A DNA stretch of 64,000 bases from contig NW_025963555.1 of assembly GCF_910591885.1 (NCBI RefSeq), positions 186,001 through 250,000 on the forward strand, read 5' to 3'. Positions 37,536 to 51,900 of the stretch are shown here, piece after piece. Under the pieces are notes generated by a model. It ran no database searches, had not been told where the DNA came from, and saw only the letters and a list, made by a program, of their open reading frames with translations. The position numbers and the translations under genes were made by a program. Position 1 is the stretch's first letter, and each line of letters starts with the position of its first letter. Source of the stretch: Bombus terrestris. Its lineage: Eukaryota > Arthropoda > Insecta > Hymenoptera > Apidae.

Positions 37536-40500
37536 GATAAAGACTTCCGCCTCCTCGGGCTGGTGCAAATATTTCAATGTCCCCATGTGCCAAACCGTTG
37601 GATTGTGACACACCTCTCCGCGTCCCTCGCTCGCCATGCTCGCTCGAAAGCTATAGCCCAACCGAAAACCAATCCCTCTTGCGTTAGTCATTCGACATGG
37701 AGGCGACTTATTTCAAATTTGCGAACGTGTCGGATCGGTTGTGAGGTTGGACAGGATTTTTACGAGAGAGCGGAGCGAGCGAGCAACGATCACAATTTCC
37801 AAGCTATACATATACCTTATATTGCCTTGCATATAATTCGTGTTATTACCTAATTTTGTCAGACATTTCGGACATCACATTGCACTGTACTATGTGGAAG
37901 TAGTACTATTTATGTGAAACTATTCATAAACCGTAAACATTTGTCAGTAGGCAATAGGACAAAGACTTCCGGCTCCTCGGGCTGGTGCGAATATTTCAAT
38001 GTCCATATGTGCCAAACCGTTGGTTTGTGACACACCTTAACGCGTATCTCGCTCGCTGCGCTCGCCCCGAAAACTATAGCCTAACCTAAAACCAATCCAA
38101 ATTGCGTTCATTATTCGATATGGTGGCGACATATTTCAAATTTGGGAACGTGTCGGATCGGATGTGAGGTTGGACTAAATTTTTACGAGCGAGCGGAGCG
38201 AGCGAGCAACGATCACAATTTCCAAGCTATACGTATACCTTATATTGCCTTGCATATATTTCGTGTTATTACCTAATTTTGTCAGACATTTCGGACATCA
38301 CATTGCACTGTACTATGTGGAAATAGTACTATTTATATGAAACTATTCATAAACTGTAAACATTTGTCAGTAGGCAATAGGATAAAGACTTCCGGCTCCT
38401 CGGGCTGGTGCGAATATTTCAATGTCCGTATGTGCCAAACCGTTGGTTTGTGACACACCGTTACGCGTATCTCGCTCGCTGCGCTCGCTCGAAGACTATA
38501 GCCTAACCTAAAACCAATCCATCTTGCGTTCATTATTCGACATGGTGGCGACATATTTCGAATTTGCGAACGTGTCGGATCGGTTGTGAGGTTGGACAGG
38601 ATTTTTACGAGCGAGCGGAGCGAGCGAGCAACGATCACAATTTCCAAGCTATACATATACCTTATATTGCCTTGCATATAATTCGTGTTATTACCTAATT
38701 TTGTCAGACATTTCGGACATCACATTGCACTGTACGGTGCGGAAATAGTACTATTTATATGAAACTATTCATAAACTGTAAACATTTGTCAGTAGGCAAT
38801 AGGATAAAGACTTCCGCCTCCTCGGGCTGGTGCAAATATTTCAATGTCACCATGTGCCAAACCGTTGGATTGTGACACACCTCTCCGCGTCCCTCGCTCG
38901 CCATGCTCGCTCGAAAGCTGTAGCCCAACCGAAAACCAATCCCTCTTGCGTTAGTCATTCGACATGGAGGCGACTTATTTCAAATTTGCGAACGTGTCGG
39001 ATCGGTTGTGAGGTTGGACAGGATTTTTACGAGAGAGCGGAGCGAGCGAGCAACGATCACAATTTCCAAGCTATACATATACCATATATTGCCTTGCATA
39101 TAATTCGTGTTATTACCTAATTTTGTCAGACATTTCGGACATCACATTGCACTGTACGATGTGGAAATAGTACTACTTATGTGAAACTATTCATAAACCG
39201 TAAACATTTGTCAGTATGCAATAGGATAAAGACTTCCGCCTCCTCGGGCTGGTGCAAATATTTCAATGTCACCATGTGCCAAACCGTTGGTTTTTGACAC
39301 ACCTTTATGCGTATCTCGCTCGCTGCGCTCGCTCGAAAACTATAGCCTAACATAAAACCAATCCATCTTGCGTTCATTATTCGATATGGTGGCAACATAT
39401 TTCGAATTTGCGAACGTGTCGGATCGGTTGTGAGGTTGGACAGGATTTTTACGAGCGAGCGGAGCGAGCGAGCAACGATCACAATTCGCAAGCCATACAC
39501 ATACCTTATATTGCCTTGCATATATTTCGTGTTATTACCTAATTTTGTCAGACATTTCGGACATCACATTGCACTGTACGATGTGGAAATAGTACTACTT
39601 ATGTGAAACTATTCATAAACCGTAAACATTTGTCAGTAGGCAATAGGACAAAGACTTCCGGCTCCTCGGGCTGGTGCGAATATTTCAATGTCCGTATGTG
39701 CCAAACCGTTGATTTTGACACACCTTTACGCGTATCTCGCTCGCTACGCTCGCTCGAAAACCATAGCCTAACCTAAAACCAATCCATCTTGCGTTCATTA
39801 TTCGATATTGTGGCGACATATTCCAAATTTGGGAACGTATCGCATCGGATGTGAGATTGGACGAAATTTTTACGAGCGAGCGGAGCGAGCGAGCAACGGT
39901 CACAATTTCCAAGCTATACATATACCTTATATTGCCTTGCATATATTTCGTGTTACTACCTTATTTTGTCAGCCATTTCGGACTTCACATTGCACTGTAG
40001 TATGAGGAAATAGTACTATTTATGTGAAACTATTCATAAACTGTAAACACTTGTCAGTAGGCAATAGGATAAAGACTTCCGGCTCCTCGGGCTGGTGCGA
40101 ATATTTCAATGTCTGTATGTGCCAAACCGTTGGTTTGTGACACACCTTTACGCGTATCTCGCTCGCTGCGCTCGCTCGAAAACTATAGCCTAACCTAAAA
40201 CCAATCCATCTTGCGTTCATTATTCGACATGATGGCGACATATTTCGAATTTGCGAACGTGTCGGATCGGTTGTGAGGTTGGACAGGATTTTTACGAGCG
40301 AGCGGAGCGAGCGAGCAACGATCACAATTTGCAAGCCATACACATACCTTATATTGCCTTGCATATATTTCGTGTTATTACCTAATTTTGTCAGACATTT
40401 CGGACATCACATTGCACTGTACTATGTGGAAATAGTACTATTTATATGAAACTATTCATAAACTGTAAACATTTGTCAGTAGGCAATAGGATAAAGACTT

Positions 40501-43500
40501 CCGTCTCCTCGGGCTGGTGCGAATAATTCAATGTCCGTATGTGCCAAACCGTTGGTTTGTGACACACCTTTACGCGTATCTCGCTCGCTGTGCTCGCTCG
40601 AAAACTATAGCCTAACCTAAAACCAATCCAAATTGCGTTCATTATTCGATATGGTGGCGACATATTTCGAATTTGCGAACGTGTCGGATCGGCTGTGAGG
40701 TTGGACAGGATTTTTACGAGAGAGCGGAGCGAGCGAGCAACGATCACAATTTCCAAGCTATACATATACCTTAGATTGCCTTCCATATAATTCGTGTTAT
40801 TACCTAATTTTCACAGACATTTCGGACATCACATTGCACTGTACGATGTGGAAATAGTACCATTTATATGAAACTATTCATAAACTGTAAACATTTGTCA
40901 GTAGGCAATAGGATAAAGACCTCCGCCTCCTCGGGCTGGTGCAAATATTTCAATGTCACCATGTGCCAAACCGTTGGTTTTTGACACACCTTTACGCGTA
41001 TCTCGCTCGCTGCGCTCGCTCGAAAACTATAGCCTAACCTAAAACCAATCCATCTTGCGTTCATTATTCGATATGGTGGCGACATATTTCGAATTTGCGA
41101 ACGTGTCGGATCGGTTGTGAGGTTGGACAGGATTTTTACGAGCGAGCGGAGCGAGCGAGCTACGATCACAATTCGCAAGCCATACACATACCTTATATTG
41201 CCTTGCATATATTTCGTGTTATTACCTAATTTTGTCAGACATTTCGGACATCACATTGCACTGTACGATGTGGAAATAGTACTACTTATGTGAAACTAGT
41301 CATAAACCGTAAACATTTGTCAGTAGGCAATAGGACAAAGACTTCCGGCTCCTCGGGCTGGTGCGAATATTTCAATGTCCGTATGTGCCAAACCGTTGAT
41401 TTTGACACACCTTTAGGCGTATCTCGCTTGCTGCGCTCGCTCTAAAGCTGTAGCCTAACCTAAAACCAATCCATCTTGCGTTCATTATTCGATATGGTGG
41501 CGACATATTTCAAATTTGGGAACGTGTCGGATCGGATGTGAGGTTGGACTAAATTTTTACGAGCGAGCGGAGTGAGCGAGCAACGGTCACAGTTTCCAAG
41601 CTGTACATATACCTTATATTGTCGTGCATATATTTCGTGTTATTACCTTATTTTGACAGCCATTTCGGACATCACATTGCACTGCAGTATGTGGAAATAG
41701 TACTATTTATGTGAAGCTATTCATAAACCGTAAACATTTGTCAGTAGGCAATAGGACAAAGACTTCCGGCTCCTCGGGCTGGTGCGAATATTTCAATGTC
41801 CGTATGTGCCAAACCGTTGGTTAGTGACACACCTTTACGCGTATCTGGCTCGCCGCGCTCGCTCGAAAATTATAGCCTAACCTAAAACCAATCCATCTTG
41901 CGTTCATTATTCGATATGGTGGCGACATATTTCGAATTTGCGAACGTGTCGGAACGGTTGTGAGGTTGGACTAGATTTTTACGAGCGAGCGGAGCGAGCG
42001 AGCAACGATCACAATTTCCAAGCTATACATATACCTTATATTGCCTTGCATATAATTCGTGTTATTACCTAATTTTGTCAGACATTTCAGACATCACATT
42101 GCACTGTACGATGTGGAAATAGTACTACTTATGTGAAACTATTCATAAACCGTAAACATTTGTCAGTAGGCAATAGGACAAAGACTTCCGGCTCCTCGGG
42201 CTGGTGCGAATATTTCAATGTCCGTATGTGCCAAACCGTTGATTTTGACACACCTTTACGCGTATCTCGCTCGCTACGCTCGCTCCAAAACCATAGCCTA
42301 ACCTAAAACCAATCCATCTTGCGTTCATTATTCGATATGGTGGCGACATATTCCAAATTTGGGAACGTATCGGATCGGATGTGAGGTTGGACTAAATTTT
42401 TACGAGCGAGCGGAGCGAGCGAGCAACGGTCACAATTTCCAAGCTATACACATATACCTTATATTGCCTTGCATATATTTCGTGTTACTACCTTATTTTG
42501 TCAGCCATTTCGGACATCACATTGCACTGTAGTATGAGGAAATAGTACTATTTATGTGAAACTATTCATAAACTGTAAACACTTGTCAGTAGGCAATAGG
42601 ATAAAGACTTCCGGCTCCTCGGGCTGGTGCGAATATTTCAATGTCTGTATGTGCCAAACCGTTGGTTTGTGACACACCTTTACGCGTATCTCGCTCGCTG
42701 CGCTCGCTCGAAAACTATAGCCTAACCTAAAACCAATCCATCTTGCGTTCATTATACGATATGGTGGCGACATATTTCGAATTTGCGAACGTATCGGAAC
42801 GGTTGTAAGGTTGGACTAGATTTTTACGAGCGAGCGGAGCGAGCGAGCAACGATTACAATTTCCAAGCTATACATATACCTTATATTGCCTTGCATATAA
42901 TTCGTGTTATTACCTAATTTTGTCAGACATTTCGGACATCACATTGCACTGTACGATGCGGAAATAGTACTATTTATGTGGAACTATTCAAAAACTGTAT
43001 ACATTTGTCAGTAGGCAATAGGATAAACACTACCGGCGCCTCGGGCTGGTGCGAATATTTGAATGTCCCAATGAGCCAAACCGATGGACTGTGACACACC
43101 TTTACGCGTATCTCGCTTGCTGCGATCGCTCTAAAGCTGTAGTCTAACCTAAAACCAATCCATCTTGCGTTCATTATTCGATATGGTGGCGACATATTTC
43201 AATTTTGGGAACGTGTCGGATCGGATGTGAGGTTGGACTAAATTTTTACGAGCGAGCGGAGTGAGCGAGCAACGGTCACAGTTTCCAAGCTGTACATATA
43301 CCTTATATTGTCTTGCATATATTTCGTGTTATTACCTTATTTTGACAGCCATTTCGGACATCACATTGCACTGTAGTATGTGGAAATAGTACTATTTATG
43401 TGAAACTATTCATAAACTGTAAACATTTGTCAGTAGGCAATAGGATAAAGACTTCCGGCTCCTCGGGCTGGTGCGAATATTTCAATGTCCGTATGTGCCA

Positions 43501-44286
43501 AACCGTTGGTTTTTGACACACCTTTACGCGTATCTCGCTCGCTGCGCTCGCTCGAAAACTATAGCCTAACCTAAAACCAATCCATCTTGCGTTCATTATT
43601 CGATATGGTGGCAACATATTTCGAATTTGCGAACATGCCGGATCGGTTGTGAGGTTGGACAGGAATTTTACGAGCGAGCGGAGCGAGCGAGCAACGATCA
43701 CAATTTGCAAGCAATACACATACCTTATATTGCCTTGCATATATTTCGTGTTATTACCTAATTTTGTCAGACATTTCGGACATCACATTGCACTGTACGA
43801 TGTGGAAATAGTACTATTTATATGAAACTATTCATAAACCGTAAACATTTGTCAGTAGGCAATAGGACAAAGACTTCCCGCTCCCCGGGCTGGTGCGAAT
43901 ATTTCAATGTCCGTATGTGCCAAACCGTTGATTTTGACACACCTTTACGCGTATCTCGCTCGCTGCGCTCGCTCGAAAGCTGTAGCCTAACCTAAAACCA
44001 ATCCCTCTTGCGTTCATTATTCGATATGGTGGCAACATATTTCGAATTTGCGAACATGTCGGATCGGTTGTGAGGTTGGACAGGAATTTTACGAGCGAGC
44101 GGAGCGAGCGAGCAACGATCACAATTTGCAAGCCATACACATACCTTATATTGCCTTGCATATATTTCGTGTTATTACCTAATTTTGTCAGACATTTCGG
44201 ACATCACATTGCACTGTACGATGTGGAAATAGTACTATTTATGTGAAACTATTCATAAATCGTAAACATTTGTCAGTAGGCAATAG
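36693..44286. repeat. 18-mer higher-order repeat, copy 1 (M88-M105, 7594 bp)
   Basis: Anchors at 36693, 37114, 37536, 37958, 38381, 38803, 39225, 39647, 40068, 40490, 40912, 41334, 41755, 42177, 42600, 43022, 43444 and 43866. Diagnostic sites are CGCCCCGAAAAC (+1 bp, about 38063), ACACCGTTACGCG (about 38455), CTTTATGCG with CTAACATAAAACC (about 39304-39356), TTTTCACAGACATTTC (about 40808), TAGTACCATTT (about 40856), GGTTAGTGAC (about 41819), ACATTTCAGACATC (about 42084) and a 2-bp CA insertion, CTATACACATATACC (about 42445). The first seven monomers recur at an offset of 7594 bp and the later ones at 4640 or 12233 bp. Confidence 0.88.
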
Positions 44287-47200
44287 GACAAAGACTTCCT
44301 GCTCCTCGGGCTGGTGCGAATATTTCAATGTCCGTATGTGCCAAACCGTTGATTTTGACACACCTTTACGCGTATCTCGCTCGCTACGCTCGCTCGAAAA
44401 CCATAGCCTAACCTAAAACCAATCCATCTTGCGTTCATTATTCGATATGGTGGCGACATATTTCAAATTTGGGAACGTATCGGATCGGATGTGAGGTTGG
44501 ACTAAATTTTTACGAGCGAGCGGAGCGAGCGAGCAACGGTCACAATTTCCAAGCTATACATATACCTTATATCGCCTTGCATATATTTCGTGTTACTACC
44601 TTATTTTGTCAGCCATTTCGGACATCACATTGCACTGTGGTATGTGGAAATAGTACTATTTATGTGAAGCTATTCATAAACTGTAAACATTTGTCAGTAG
44701 GCAATATGACAAAGACTTCCGGCTCCTCGGGCTGGTGCAAATATTTCAATGTCCCCATGTGCCAAACCGTTGGATTGTGACACACCTCTCCGCGACCCTC
44801 GCTCGCCAGGCTCGCTCGAAAGCTGCAGCCTAACCTAAAACCAATCCCTCTTGCGTTCATTATTCGATATGGTGGCGACATATTTCGAATTTGCGAACGT
44901 GTCGGATCGGTTGTGAGGTTGGACAGGATTTTTACGAGAGAGCGGAGCGAGCGAGCAACGATCACAATTTCCAAGCTATACATATACCTTATATTGCCTT
45001 GCATATAATTCGTGTTATTACCTAATTTTGTCAGACATTTCGGACATCACATTGCACTGTACGGTGCGGAAATAGTACTATTTATATGAAACTATTCATA
45101 AACTGTAAACATTTGTCAGTAGGCAATAGGATAAAGACTTCCGCCTCCTCGGGCTGGTGCAAATATTTCAATGTCCCCATGTGCCAAACCGTTGGATTGT
45201 GACACACCTCTCCGCGTCCCTCGCTCGCCATGCTCGCTCGAAAGCTATAGCCTAACCGAAAACCAATCCCTCTTGCGTTAGTCATTCGACATGGAGGCGA
45301 CTTATTTCAAATTTGCGAACGTGTCGGATCGGTTGTGAGGTTGGACAGGATTTTTACGAGCGAGCGGAGCGAGCGAGCAACGATCACAATTTCCAAGCTA
45401 TACATATACCTTATATTGCCTTGCATATAATTCGTGTTATTACCTAATTTTGTCAGCCATTTCGGACATCACATTGCACTGTACTATGTGGAAGTAGTAC
45501 TATTTATGTGAAACTATTCATAAACCGTAAACATTTGTCAGTAGGCAATAGGACAAAGACTTCCGGCTCCTCGGGCTGGTGCGAATATTTCAATGTCCAT
45601 ATGTGCCAAACCGTTGGTTTGTGACACACCTTAACGCGTATCTCGCTCGCTGCGCTCGCCCCGAAAACTATAGCCTAACCTAAAACCAATCCAAATTGCG
45701 TTCATTATTCGATATGGTGGCGACATATTTCAAATTTGGGAACGTGTCGGATCGGATGTGAGGTTGGACTAAATTTTTACGAGCGAGCGGAGCGAGCGAG
45801 CAACGATCACAATTTCCAAGCTATACATATACCTTATATTGCCTTGCATATATTTCGTGTTATTACCTAATTTTGTCAGACATTTCGGACATCACATTGC
45901 ACTGTACTATGTGGAAATAGTACTATTTATATGAAACTATTCATAAACTGTAAACATTTGTCAGTAGGCAGTAGGATAAAGACTTCCGGCTCCTCGGGCT
46001 GGTGCGAATATTTCAATGTCCGTATGTGCCAAACCGTTGGTTTGTGACACACCGTTACGCGTATCTCGCTCGCTGCGCTCGCTCGAAGACTATAGCCTAA
46101 CCTAAAACCAATCCATCTTGCGTTCATTATTCGATATGGTGGCGACATATTTCGAATTTGCGAACGTGTCGGATCGGTTGTGAGGTTGGACAGGATTTTT
46201 ACGTGCGAGCGGAGCGAGCGAGCAACGATCACAATTTCCAAGCTATACATATACCTTATATTGCCTTGCATATAATTCGTGTTATTACCTAATTTTGTCA
46301 GACATTTCGGACATCACATTGCACTGTACGGTGCGGAAATAGTACTATTTATATGAAACTATTCATAAACTGTAAACATTTGTCAGTAGGCAATAGGATA
46401 AAGACTTCCGCCTCCTCGGGCTGGTGCAAATATTTCAATGTCACCATGTGCCAAACCGTTGGATTGTGACACACCTCCCGCGTCCCTCGCTCGCCATGCT
46501 CGCTCGAAAGCTGTAGCCCAACCGAAAACCAATCCCTCTTGCGTTAGTCATTCGACATGGAGGCGACTTATTTCAAATTTGCGAACGTGTCGGATCGGTT
46601 GTGAGGTTGGACAGGATTTTTACGAGAGAGCGGAGCGAGCGAGCAACGATCACAATTTCCAAGCTATACATATACCATATATTGCCTTGCATATAATTCG
46701 TGTTATTACCTAATTTTGTCAGACATTTCGGACATCACATTGCACTGTACGATGTGGAAATAGTACTACTTATGTGAAACTATTCATAAACCGTAAACAT
46801 TTGTCAGTATGCAATAGGATAAAGACTTCCGCCTCCTCGGGCTGGTGCAAATATTTCAATGTCACCATGTGCCAAACCGTTGGTTTTTGACACACCTTTA
46901 TGCGTATCTCGCTCGCTGCGCTCGCTCGAAAACTATAGCCTAACATAAAACCAATCCATCTTGCGTTCATTATTCGATATGGTGGCAACATATTTCGAAT
47001 TTGCGAACGTGTCGGATCGGTTGTGAGGTTGGACAGGATTTTTACGAGCGAGCGGAGCGAGCGAGCAACGATCACAATTCGCAAGCCATACACATACCTT
47101 ATATTGCCTTGCATATATTTCGTGTTACTACCTTATTTTGTCAGCCATTTCGGACATCACATTGCACTGTAGTATGAGGAAATAGTACTATTTATGTGAA

Positions 47201-48926
47201 ACTATTCATAAACTGTAAACACTTGTCAGTAGGCAATAGGATAAAGACTTCCGGCTCCTCGGGCTGGTGCGAATATTTCAATGTCTGTATGTGCCAAACC
47301 GTTGGTTTGTGACACACCTTTACGCGTATCTCGCTCGCTGCGCTCGCTCGAAAACTATAGCCTAACCTAAAACCAATCCATCTTGCGTTCATTATACGAT
47401 ATGGTGGCGACATATTTCGAATTTGCGAACGTATCGGAACGGTTGTAAGGTTGGACTAGATTTTTACGAGCGAGCGGAGCGAGCGAGCAACGATTACAAT
47501 TTCCAAGCTATACATATACCTTATATTGCCTTGCATATAATTCGTGTTATTACCTAATTTTGTCAGACATTTCGGACATCACATTGCACTGTACGATGCG
47601 GAAATAGTACTATTTATGTGGAACTATTCAAAAACTGTATACATTTGTCAGTAGGCAATAGGATAAACACTACCGGCGCCTCGGGCTGGTGCGAATATTT
47701 GAATGTCCCAATGAGCCAAACCGATGGACTGTGACACACCTTTACGCGTATCTCGCTTGCTGCGATCGCTCTAAAGCTGTAGTCTAACCTAAAACCAATC
47801 CATCTTGCGTTCATTATTCGATATGGTGGCGACATATTTCAATTTTGGGAACGTGTCGGATCGGATGTGAGGTTGGACTAAATTTTTACGAGCGAGCGGA
47901 GTGAGCGAGCAACGGTCACAGTTTCCAAGCTGTACATATACCTTATATTGTCTTGCATATATTTCGTGTTATTACCTTATTTTGACAGCCATTTCGGACA
48001 TCACATTGCACTGTAGTATGTGGAAATAGTACTATTTATGTGAAACTATTCATAAACTGTAAACATTTGTCAGTAGGCAATAGGATAAAGACTTCCGGCT
48101 CCTCGGGCTGGTGCGAATATTTCAATGTCCGTATGTGCCAAACCGTTGGTTTTTGACACACCTTTACGCGTATCTCGCTCGCTGCGCTCGCTCGAAAACT
48201 ATAGCCTAACCTAAAACCAATCCATCTTGCGTTCATTATTCGATATGGTGGCAACATATTTCGAATTTGCGAACATGCCGGATCGGTTGTGAGGTTGGAC
48301 AGGAATTTTACGAGCGAGCGGAGCGAGCGAGCAACGATCACAATTTGCAAGCAATACACATACCTTATATTGCCTTGCATATATTTCGTGTTATTACCTA
48401 ATTTTGTCAGACATTTCGGACATCACATTGCACTGTACGATGTGGAAATAGTACTATTTATATGAAACTATTCATAAACCGTAAACATTTGTCAGTAGGC
48501 AATAGGACAAAGACTTCCTGCTCCCCGGGCTGGTGCGAATATTTCAATGTCCGTATGTGCCAAACCGTTGATTTTGACACACCTTTACGCGTATCTCGCT
48601 CGCTGCGCTCGCTCGAAAGCTGTAGCCTAACCTAAAACCAATCCCTCTTGCGTTCATTATTCGATATGGTGGCAACATATTTCGAATTTGCGAACATGTC
48701 GGATCGGTTGTGAGGTTGGACAGGAATTTTACGAGCGAGCGGAGCGAGCGAGCAACGATCACAATTTGCAAGCCATACACATACCTTATATTGCCTTGCA
48801 TATATTTCGTGTTATTACCTAATTTTGTCAGACATTTCGGACATCACATTGCACTGTACTATGTGGAAATAGTACTATTTATGTGAAACTATTCATAAAC
48901 CGTAAACATTTGTCAGTAGGCAATAG
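44287..48926. repeat. Contracted 11-mer copy of the 18-mer (M106-M116, 4640 bp)
   Basis: Anchors at 44287, 44708, 45130, 45552, 45975, 46396, 46818, 47240, 47662, 48084 and 48506. The first seven match 36693-39225 at an offset of 7593-7594 bp. From about 47130 the match jumps to 42500 and onward at an offset of 4640 bp. The seven monomers equivalent to 39647-42177 are absent. The join is within a monomer, where CGTGTTACTACCTTATTTTG follows a type-c/TTTTTGAC head. Private change: GACCCTCGC (about 44795). Confidence 0.88.
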
Positions 48927-51900
48927 GACAAAGACTTCCTGCTCCTCGGGCTGGTGCGAATATTTCAATGTCCGTATGTGCCAAACCGTTGATTTTGACA
49001 CACCTTTACGCGTATCTCGCTCGCTACGCTCGCTCGAAAACCATAGCCTAACCTAAAACCAATCCATCTTGCGTTCATTATTCGATATGGTGGCGACATA
49101 TTTCAAATTTGGGAACGTATCGGATCGGATGTGAGGTTGGACTAAATTTTTACGAGCGAGCGGAGCGAGCGAGCAACGGTCACAATTTCCAAGCTATACA
49201 TATACCTTATATCGCCTTGCATATATTTCGTGTTACTACCTTATTTTGTCAGCCATTTCGGACATCTCATTGCACTGTGGTATGTGGAAATAGTACTATT
49301 TATGTGAAGCTATTCATAAACTGTAAACATTTGTCAGTAGGCAATAGGACAAAGACTTCCGGCTCCTCGGGCTGGTGCAAATATTTCAATGTCCCCATGT
49401 GCCAAACCGTTGGATTGTGACACACCTCTCCGCGTCCCTCGCTCGCCAGGCTCGCTCGAAAGCTGCAGCCTAACCTAAAACCAATCCCTCTTGCGTTCAT
49501 TATTCGATATGGTGGCGACATATTTCGAATTTGCGAACGTGTCGGATCGGTTGTGAGGTTGGACAGGATTTTTACGAGAGAGCGGAGCGAGCGAGCAACG
49601 ATCACAATTTCCAAGCTATACATATACCTTATATTGCCTTGCATATAATTCGTGTTATTACCTAATTTTGTCAGACATTTCGGACATCACATTGCACTGT
49701 ACGGTGCGGAAATAGTACTATTTATATGAAACTATTCATAAACTGTAAACATTTGTCAGTAGGCAATAGGATAAAGACTTCCGCCTCCTCGGGCTGGTGC
49801 AAATATTTCAATGTCACCATGTGCCAAACCGTTGGATTGTGACACACCTCTCCGCGTCCCTCGCTCGCCATGCTCGCTCGAAAGCTATAGCCTAACCGAA
49901 AACCAATCCCTCTTGCGTTAGTCATTCGACATGGAGGCGACTTATTTCAAATTTGCGAACGTGTCGGATCGGTTGTGAGGTTGGACAGGATTTTTACGAG
50001 AGAGCGGAGCGAGCGAGCAACGATCACAATTTCCAAGCTATACATATACCTTATATTGCCTTGCATATAATTCGTGTTATTACCTAATTTTGTCAGCCAT
50101 TTCGGACATCACATTGCACTGTACTATGTGGAAGTAGTACTATTTATGTGAAACTATTCATAAACCGTAAACATTTGTCAGTAGGCAATAGGACAAAGAC
50201 TTCCGGCTCCTCGGGCTGGTGCGAATATTTCAATGTCCATATGTGCCAAACCGTTGGTTTGTGACACACCTTAACGCGTATCTCGCTCGCTGCGCTCGCC
50301 CCGAAAACTATAGCCTAACCTAAAACCAATCCAAATTGCGTTCATTATTCGATATGGTGGCGACATATTTCAAATTTGGGAACGTGTCGGATCGGATGTG
50401 AGGTTGGACTAAATTTTTACGAGCGAGCGGAGCGAGCGAGCAACGATCACAATTTCCAAGCTATACATATACCTTATATTGCCTTGCATATATTTCGTGT
50501 TATTACCTAATTTTGTCAGACATTTCGGACATCACATTGCACTGTACTATGTGGAAATAGTACTATTTATATGAAACTATTCATAAACTGTAAACATTTG
50601 TCAGTAGGCAATAGGATAAACACTTCCGGCTCCTCGGGCTGGTGCGAATATTTCAATGTCCGTATGTGCCAAACCGTTGGTTTGTGACACACCGTTACGC
50701 GTATCTCGCTCGCTGCGCTCGCTCGAAGACTATAGCCTAACCTAAAACCAATCCATCTTGCGTTCATTATTCGATATGGTGGCGACATATTTCGAATTTG
50801 CGAACGTGTCGGATCGGTTGTGAGGTTGGACAGGATTTTTACGAGAGAGCGGAGCGAGCGAGCAACGATCACAATTTCCAAGCTATACATATACCTTATA
50901 TTGCCTTGCATATAATTCGTGTTATTACCTAATTTTGTCAGACATTTCGGACATCACATTGCACTGTACGGTGCGGAAATAGTACTATTTATATGAAACT
51001 ATTCATAAACTGTAAACATTTGTCAGTAGGCAATAGGATAAAGACTTCCGCCTCCTCGGGCTGGTGCAAATATTTCAATGTCACCATGTGCCAAACCGTT
51101 GGATTGTGACACACCTCCCGCGTCCCTCGCTCGCCATGCTCGCTCGAAAGCTGTAGCCCAACCGAAAACCAATCCCTCTTGCGTTAGTCATTCGACATGG
51201 AGGCGACTTATTTCAAATTTGCGAACGTGTCGGATCGGTTGTGAGGTTGGACAGGATTTTTACGAGAGAGCGGAGCGAGCGAGCAACGATCACAATTTCC
51301 AAGCTATACATATACCATATATTGCCTTGCATATAATTCGTGTTATTACCTAATTTTGTCAGACATTTCGGACATCACATTGCACTGTACGATGTGGAAA
51401 TAGTACTACTTATGTGAAACTATTCATAAACCGTAAACATTTGTCAGTATGCAATAGGATAAAGACTTCCGCCTCCTCGGGCTGGTGCAAATATTTCAAT
51501 GTCACCATGTGCCAAACCGTTGGTTTTTGACACACCTTTATGCGTATCTCGCTCGCTGCGCTCGCTCGAAAACTATAGCCTAACATAAAACCAATCCATC
51601 TTGCGTTCATTATTCGATATGGTGGCAACATATTTCGAATTTGCGAACGTGTCGGATCGGTTGTGAGGTTGGACAGGATTTTTACGAGCGAGCGGAGCGA
51701 GCGAGCAACGATCACAATTCGCAAGCCATACACATACCTTATATTGCCTTGCATATATTTCGTGTTATTACCTAATTTTGTCAGACATTTCGGACATCAC
51801 ATTGCACTGTACGATGTGGAAATAGTACTACTTATGTGAAACTATTCATAAACCGTAAACATTTGTCAGTAGGCAATAGGACAAAGACTTCCGGCTCCTC

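Noticed and set aside
42445..42460. CA dinucleotide insertion (CTATACACATATACC) as a microsatellite locus
   Set aside because: It is a single 2-bp insertion shared by the three related monomers at about 42445, 54678 and 63956. It is a useful lineage marker but not a repeat tract.
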